From contig JAQGKC010000206.1 of assembly GCA_028290305.1 (NCBI GenBank), positions 1 through 18,974 on the forward strand: a stretch of DNA of 18,974 nt, read 5' to 3'. The notes beneath the pieces are model-generated. The model saw only the letters and a list, made by a program, of their open reading frames with translations. It did no database searches and was not told the DNA's origin. The DNA is from Bradyrhizobium sp. (lineage in GTDB: Bacteria > Pseudomonadota > Alphaproteobacteria > Rhizobiales > Xanthobacteraceae). Numbering within the stretch: the stretch's first letter is position 1; every line of letters begins with the position of its first letter. This document shows, in pieces, positions 15,093-18,974 of this stretch. Position numbers and translations under genes: made by a program.

Positions 15093-15830
15093 TTAAAAAG
15101 ATTCCTTGAATGGCCGCAGGTCCAGTTCATGCGTCCAGGCAGACCGATGCTGCGAATGAAGATGCCAATAGGCATCAGTGATCGCATCGATGTTCAACAA
15201 TCCGTCGGCGCCACGTTCGATCCTGAGCTGCGGTGCAGCCGTATTCAGCCTTTCGCCATCGATGCCGCCGTCGATGACAACGTGAGCGACGTGAATCCCC
15301 AGCGGACCGAATTCACGCGCCATCGATTGCGCCAATGAGCGAAGGCCGGCCTTGGCCGATGCGAATGCGGTGAACGGCGGTTTTCCGCGCAGGCTCGCCG
15401 TGGCACCCGTAAAAATGATTGTACCCTTACCCAACGGTGCCAACCGTCGGGCGGCCTCCCGTCCCACCAGAAATCCACCAAAGGTCGCAACACGCCAGGT
15501 CTGCTCAAAGAACTCAGCCGGCATCGTGCGGAAGTCGTAGCGAGCGTTGTTGCCGGCGTTGAACACCACGAGATCGACGACGTGGTCGGAAGCCTGGGCG
15601 AAATCAAACAGCGCCGCAACATCGGATTCGATTGTCACATCGGCTGTAAAAGCCTCGGCTTTACCGCCGCCATCGACGATGCTGCGAACAACCTGCGTAA
15701 TTTTTGCTTCGGTGCGCCCGGAAACGACGACCCGATGACCTTCAACAGCGAACCGCCGGGCGAGCGCGGCGCCGAGCCCTTGTGCGGAGCCGACCCCTGC
15801 AACGATAGCTGTGCGCTGGCGCGTGGTCAT
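15093..15830 (-). CDS. Short-chain dehydrogenase/reductase-like protein without Ser/Tyr
   Basis: 245-residue protein with the Rossmann fold of classical SDRs. The nucleotide-binding glycine motif is Gly14-x3-Gly18-x-Gly20 (AGVGSAQGLG), NAG lies at 91-93, and the active-site lysine is Lys160. The residue four before it, normally the catalytic Tyr, is Phe156 (FTAFASAKAG), and the usual Ser position 13 earlier is Ala143 (FTGATASLRG). It therefore probably does not use the standard SDR mechanism. The C-terminal AWTHELDLRPF is typical of a subgroup of bacterial SDR-like proteins. It is the first gene of a two-gene operon with the CmcJ-type dioxygenase, and may act on the same substrate. The ATG at 15830 gives a normal N-terminus; the ribosome site is weak. 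Confidence 0.87.
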   Translation of the reverse strand: MTTRQRTAIVAGVGSAQGLGAALARRFAVEGHRVVVSGRTEAKITQVVRSIVDGGGKAEAFTADVTIESDVAALFDFAQASDHVVDLVVFNAGNNARYDFRTMPAEFFEQTWRVATFGGFLVGREAARRLAPLGKGTIIFTGATASLRGKPPFTAFASAKAGLRSLAQSMAREFGPLGIHVAHVVIDGGIDGERLNTAAPQLRIERGADGLLNIDAITDAYWHLHSQHRSAWTHELDLRPFKESF

Positions 15831-16218
15831 TGTAGGTATCCCGCTCGACTCGATCGCGGACAGAGTACGAAGCTCTATTTGTATCGATCGGCTGGTTTCG
15901 CCAATGACCTGCGGAAAATAAGATGGCTGTCGCCGAATTGGCCTGCGCTGTGAAAAACTTTTCCAGGAACCGTGCTGGCGGCGTGAAGTTCACATCGTGT
16001 GCCGGAACGCGCTCACCTTGAATTGGAAAGGTCATGCGTTGGCAATAACGCAAGGTCGCTCAAATTTCATCCTCAGGCGGCGGCATTTGGAGAATGTTCT
16101 ACGCGCGATCTGGTCAACTTTGGAATTCAAAATGGCGCTGACGCGATCATTATTGTGTCTGCGCCTTTGGCCGCAGTGGATTGGCGCCTGCCATGTGACC
16201 TTCGCCAGGAGATCGCAG
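15831..16218. other. Divergent intergenic region left of the small ORFs
   Basis: About 390 bp with no convincing gene. Overlapping plus-strand frames here give products without recognisable motifs. The region should contain the promoter of the leftward SDR/dioxygenase operon, but I cannot place it with confidence. Base composition is more AT-rich than the flanking genes. Confidence 0.4.
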
Positions 16219-16314
16219 ATGCTTCAACGAAGCACAACATATCCCATCAAAATGGCGGCGCTGGTTCTCTGCCAATTGTCGCTGCTGGCCGTGCTTGTTT
16301 GGATTTCCCAATAG
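16219..16314 (+). CDS. Candidate 31-residue single-membrane-span protein
   Basis: Very small open frame: a short polar start (MLQRSTTYPIK), then one hydrophobic segment of about 17 residues (MAALVLCQLSLLAVLVW) ending ISQ. A strong ribosome site (AGGAG, 7 nt before the ATG) supports translation. The layout, a short basic N-terminus then a single span, is typical of small bacterial membrane proteins. No family is recognised. The same frame stays open further upstream to 15997, but that part has no good start signal. It could also be chance in a weakly coding stretch. Confidence 0.35.
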   Translation: MLQRSTTYPIKMAALVLCQLSLLAVLVWISQ

Positions 16315-16369
16315 CGGGTCATCTCAACCCTGAGAGGAAGCAGGGCGTTCCAGGCTATACGAGAGAAAC

Positions 16370-16684
16370 ATGATATCACTTTATGCCGTGCGTCATCTCG
16401 CCGGAGAGTTTGAAGAACTCTCGTGCTTTCGACAACTGGAAGACGAAGGTGCGGCGATGTATTTCAATATTGTTCATGGCGCGAAAGTTCGCAGACGGTT
16501 CACCACACAAAAGTTGGGCGAGCAGTGCGCCGACTACGTGCTCGTCGCCAAAGAGACCGGAACCGACGGCTTCATCGAAGAACGAGAAATTGCACTGTTC
16601 AATGCATCGGCGGATGCGGCTACTCCGCCGCCGCGACCGCCGGTTTTGCGACGTTCACCGCCAACTTGCCGTAGCGGTCGCTGA
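16370..16684 (+). CDS. Hypothetical protein, possibly a decayed gene
   Basis: 104-residue open frame with GAGAGAAAC just before the ATG. The first ~83 residues (MISLYAVRHLAGEFEELSCF...) look like a soluble acidic protein; no family is recognised. The last ~20 residues are Pro/Arg-rich and overlap the end of the convergent monooxygenase gene by 65 bp, so they look like antisense read-through. This may be a short gene whose original 3' end was lost, or chance. Confidence 0.3.
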   Translation: MISLYAVRHLAGEFEELSCFRQLEDEGAAMYFNIVHGAKVRRRFTTQKLGEQCADYVLVAKETGTDGFIEEREIALFNASADAATPPPRPPVLRRSPPTCRSGR

Positions 16685-17828
16685 AGGCTTCGGTATCGAT
16701 CTCCTCGAGCTGGATCGCGCCGCTCATCACGCCGGCCTTCCACGCTTCGTGGTCGGGGTCGGAGCGGAACTCCGGCATCACTTCCCTGGCGAATAGTTCG
16801 AGCGAGTCGCAGATGTGCTCGTGGCTGTTCTTGCCGGCCTGATTGAGCAGGATCACCTGATCGATATGCGAACTGCGAAACCGCCGTAATTTTTTGCGAA
16901 TAGTTTCGGGCGAACCGATCAGGCCGCCGCGCAGCGCCGCCTCCTGGGCTTGCGGATTTTCGCGCTTCCACTTGTTGTATTCGTCCCACATGTTGACGGT
17001 GCCCGGCGCGGGACGCTGCCGGTTCTGCGACGCACCGTAAAAGCGCAGCGCGAACTGGAAAAACGTCGCGCCGTCGGCACGCGCCCTCGCCTCCTCGTCG
17101 GTTTTCGCGCACATGAAGAACGACACCAGTGCCATATTCGGATTGATCTCGTAGTCCGCGAGCTTCTTCAGCCGTTTTGTAATCGCGTTATAATAAGCGT
17201 GCACCCAGGCATGCGCCGCGTCGGCACTGACGAACTGAAAGCCGAGCGCGCCAAAACCGTGCTGGCCCGCGCGCTCGATGGTCGGAAGCTGCGAACACGC
17301 CATCCACAGCGGCGGATGCGGCTTCTGGACAGGTTTGGGCACCACGTTGCGCAAGGGAATGTCGAAATATTTGCCGTGGTGCTCGCTGCCACCGTCCCCA
17401 AACATCGGGAAGATGGCGCGGACGGCTTCCTCGAACACTTCTTTCTTGGTTTCCATGTCGCGGCCGAACGGCGTCAGTTCGGTGATCGAGGCGCTTTCGC
17501 CCATTCCGAATTCGCAGCGGCCGCGGCTTAAGAGATCGAGCACCGCGACGCGCTCGGCGACACGCGCGGGATGATTGGTGGTGAGCTGGAAAATACCGTG
17601 GCCGAGCCGGATGTTTTTGGTGCGCTGGCTGGCGGCGGCGAGAAACGATTCCGGCGATGGCGAGTGTGAATATTCTTCCAGAAAATGATGTTCCACCACC
17701 CAGGCATGGTCGTAGCCGCACCGATCCGCGGTCTCCAGTTGCGTCAGCGCGTCCTGGTAGAGCCTGAGTTCGCCGCCGGCTTCCCACGGGCGCGGCAATT
17801 GCAGCTCATAAAAAATGCCGAATTTCAT
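16620..17828 (-). CDS. LLM-class (luciferase-like) flavin monooxygenase
   Basis: Cytoplasmic flavin-dependent oxidoreductase of the bacterial-luciferase family, 402 residues. It starts MKFGIFYELQLPRPW and has AWVVEHHFLEEYSHSPSP (EHHF at 46-49), IRLGHGIFQLTTNHPARVAERVAVLDLLSRGR, GMGESASITELTPFG and PHPPLWMACSQ, the pattern of the LuxA-like branch rather than the SsuD branch. It probably uses reduced flavin supplied by a separate reductase; the substrate is unknown. A good ribosome site (GGGAGAG about 7 nt before the ATG) sets the start. It is alone on its transcript as far as seen and overlaps a weak convergent frame at its 3' end. A link to organosulfur oxidation is suggested only by position. 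Confidence 0.92.
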   Translation of the reverse strand: MKFGIFYELQLPRPWEAGGELRLYQDALTQLETADRCGYDHAWVVEHHFLEEYSHSPSPESFLAAASQRTKNIRLGHGIFQLTTNHPARVAERVAVLDLLSRGRCEFGMGESASITELTPFGRDMETKKEVFEEAVRAIFPMFGDGGSEHHGKYFDIPLRNVVPKPVQKPHPPLWMACSQLPTIERAGQHGFGALGFQFVSADAAHAWVHAYYNAITKRLKKLADYEINPNMALVSFFMCAKTDEEARARADGATFFQFALRFYGASQNRQRPAPGTVNMWDEYNKWKRENPQAQEAALRGGLIGSPETIRKKLRRFRSSHIDQVILLNQAGKNSHEHICDSLELFAREVMPEFRSDPDHEAWKAGVMSGAIQLEEIDTEAFSDRYGKLAVNVAKPAVAAAE

Positions 17829-18011
17829 GAACGTCTCTCCCGTGATCGGCTTGTTGTTTTTCCGGAAGTGTATTCACCGGCGAGGCCGAGTCCAGCCTTA
17901 GGCCAATTCCGCGCGGCGGAAGGCGGCTTGTGTTGACCGCACGAATGGTTAGTTTTGCCGTTGTTGAGTCGCGGTCGCCATCGCCGCCCGCTCTACCTCC
18001 ATCGAGACCCC

Positions 18012-18974
18012 ATGCCCACTTTCACGCCGCATCAGGATTCCGCGCTGAAGGCCGTTGCCGACTGGCTCAAGGCAAAACCCGGCAAGAACGGCACGCCGCC
18101 GGTGTTCCGGCTGTTTGGCTATGCCGGAACCGGCAAGACCACGCTGGCCCGGCACATCGCCGACGGCGTCGATGGCGAGGTGAAATTCGCAGCCTTCACC
18201 GGCAAGGCCGCCTTGGTGATGCGCAACAAGGGATGCGACAACGCCTCGACGATCCATTCGCTGATCTATCGCGCGCGCGAATCCGGCGTGGAGCAGCCGA
18301 GTTTTGAGCTGTGGGACGATGCACCGGCATCGAAAGCTAAACTGATCGTGATCGACGAATGCTCGATGGTGGACGCCGAACTCGGCCGCGACCTGATGTC
18401 GTTCGAGTGTCCGCTGCTGGTGCTCGGCGATCCCGCGCAATTGCCGCCGATCCAGGGCGGCGGCTTCTTCACCGCCTGCGAGCCCGATGCGATGCTGACC
18501 GAAGTGCATCGTCAGGCCCAGGACGATCCGATCGTGCGGATGTCGATGGATGTGCGCGAGGGCCGCGAACTCGACATCGGCCGCTACGGCGAGAGCGAGG
18601 TGGTATCGCGATCCGACCTCGATCCGAACCGGGTGATGAGTGCCGATCAGGTACTGGTCGGGCGCAACAACACGCGCCGCTCCTACAACATGCGGGTGCG
18701 GCAAAAGCAGAACATCGAAGATCCGCTGCCGGTCGCCGGCGACAAGCTGGTGTGCCTGCGCAACAACCGCAAGAAGGGCCTGTTCAATGGCGGGCTGTGG
18801 CGGGTGAAATCGCGCACCGCATCGCGGTCGAAATCGCGCATCCTCGGCATGCGGCTGTCGCCCGACGAGGATTTCGGCCACAAGGTGACAAAAGTCTCGG
18901 TTCGCGGCGACTGTTTTGGGGGCGCGATCGAGACGATACCGTGGGAGCAGCGCAAGCCCTATGACGAGTTCGAC
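18012..18974 (+). CDS. RecD-like AAA ATPase/helicase, partial (N-terminal part)
   Basis: N-terminal 321 residues of a superfamily 1 helicase-like ATPase that runs off the right edge in frame. It starts MPTFTPHQDSALKAV. Motifs: Walker A GYAGTGKTT (36-44, Lys42), motif Ia-like AAFTGKAA (60-67), Walker B LIVIDECSMVD (111-121), motif III GDPAQLPPI (139-147) and LTEVHRQ with Arg167. The RecD/TraA type of motor (AAA_30-like N-domain, UvrD-type C-domain expected further on) fits; a role in DNA processing or repair is inferred. The ATG at 18012 gives the expected N-terminus; a ribosome site is not obvious. It has no visible link to the sulfur genes and probably marks unrelated flanking DNA. Confidence 0.92.
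   Translation, partial: MPTFTPHQDSALKAVADWLKAKPGKNGTPPVFRLFGYAGTGKTTLARHIADGVDGEVKFAAFTGKAALVMRNKGCDNASTIHSLIYRARESGVEQPSFELWDDAPASKAKLIVIDECSMVDAELGRDLMSFECPLLVLGDPAQLPPIQGGGFFTACEPDAMLTEVHRQAQDDPIVRMSMDVREGRELDIGRYGESEVVSRSDLDPNRVMSADQVLVGRNNTRRSYNMRVRQKQNIEDPLPVAGDKLVCLRNNRKKGLFNGGLWRVKSRTASRSKSRILGMRLSPDEDFGHKVTKVSVRGDCFGGAIETIPWEQRKPYDEFD

Noticed and set aside
15059..15187. Longer start for the CmcJ-type protein
   Set aside because: It overlaps the SDR gene and ignores the good ribosome site before 15058.
17949..18881. Long minus-strand frame opposite the helicase-like gene
   Set aside because: It is the antisense shadow of a gene with clear Walker motifs; its product shows no family features.
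1..18974. Insertion sequences, phage genes, tRNA-linked integration sites, CRISPR arrays
   Set aside because: None seen: no transposase or integrase motifs, no regular repeat-spacer pattern and no tRNA-like sequence recognised.

Overview
The window is GC-rich, densely packed DNA. Its codon use and gene families suggest an alphaproteobacterium, most likely Bradyrhizobiaceae (Bradyrhizobium/Rhodopseudomonas type). That placement is inferred from style and gene content; there is no rRNA or other marker to prove it. I see no tRNA, rRNA, CRISPR, transposase or phage gene. Most of the window looks like an organosulfur-scavenging region that ends next to an unrelated helicase-like gene.

Layout. (1) 1-3639, minus strand: an ssu-type operon read from right to left. 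It holds two tandem sulfonate-type periplasmic binding proteins (one with a Tat-like signal, one with a Sec-like signal), SsuD alkanesulfonate monooxygenase and the N-terminal 178 residues of an SsuC-type permease cut by the window edge. The last three genes are joined by 4-nt ATGA overlaps. (2) 3640-4368: a gene-poor gap of 729 bp. (3) 4369-6450, plus strand: MetY-type O-acetylhomoserine sulfhydrylase followed 3 nt later by an alpha/beta hydrolase. (4) 6505-12668, minus strand: a second operon of six genes: a Tat-type NMT1/nitrate-sulfonate-family binding protein, a permease with an unusual N-terminal extension, an ATPase, a DszC/SfnB-like member of the acyl-CoA dehydrogenase fold, an SsuD-like flavin monooxygenase lacking all five recognised SsuD catalytic residues, and a GTG-started SsuA-like binding protein. 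(5) 13150-14139, plus strand: a divergent lone SsuA-like binding protein, followed by a strong bidirectional terminator. (6) 14213-15830, minus strand: an SDR protein without the usual Ser/Tyr pair, then a CmcJ/NvfI-type Fe(II)/2-oxoglutarate dioxygenase. (7) 15831-16619: a weakly coding stretch with two small plus-strand candidate ORFs. (8) 16620-17828, minus: a luciferase-like flavin monooxygenase. (9) 18012 to the end, plus: the N-terminal part of a RecD-like AAA helicase.

How the genes may work together. Binding proteins collect sulfonates or related organosulfur compounds and ABC transporters import them. Reduced-flavin monooxygenases (SsuD, the SsuD-like enzyme, the DszC-like enzyme, perhaps the luciferase-like enzyme) and possibly the 2-oxoglutarate dioxygenase then oxidise them to release sulfite. 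After reduction elsewhere, MetY could put the sulfide into homocysteine. No flavin reductase (SsuE type) is visible here, so FMNH2 must come from elsewhere.

The best candidate for something undescribed is the 6505-15830 block: a complete ABC importer with two atypical flavin enzymes, two related binding proteins at its flanks and an adjoining dioxygenase/SDR pair. Its substrate cannot be read from the sequence.
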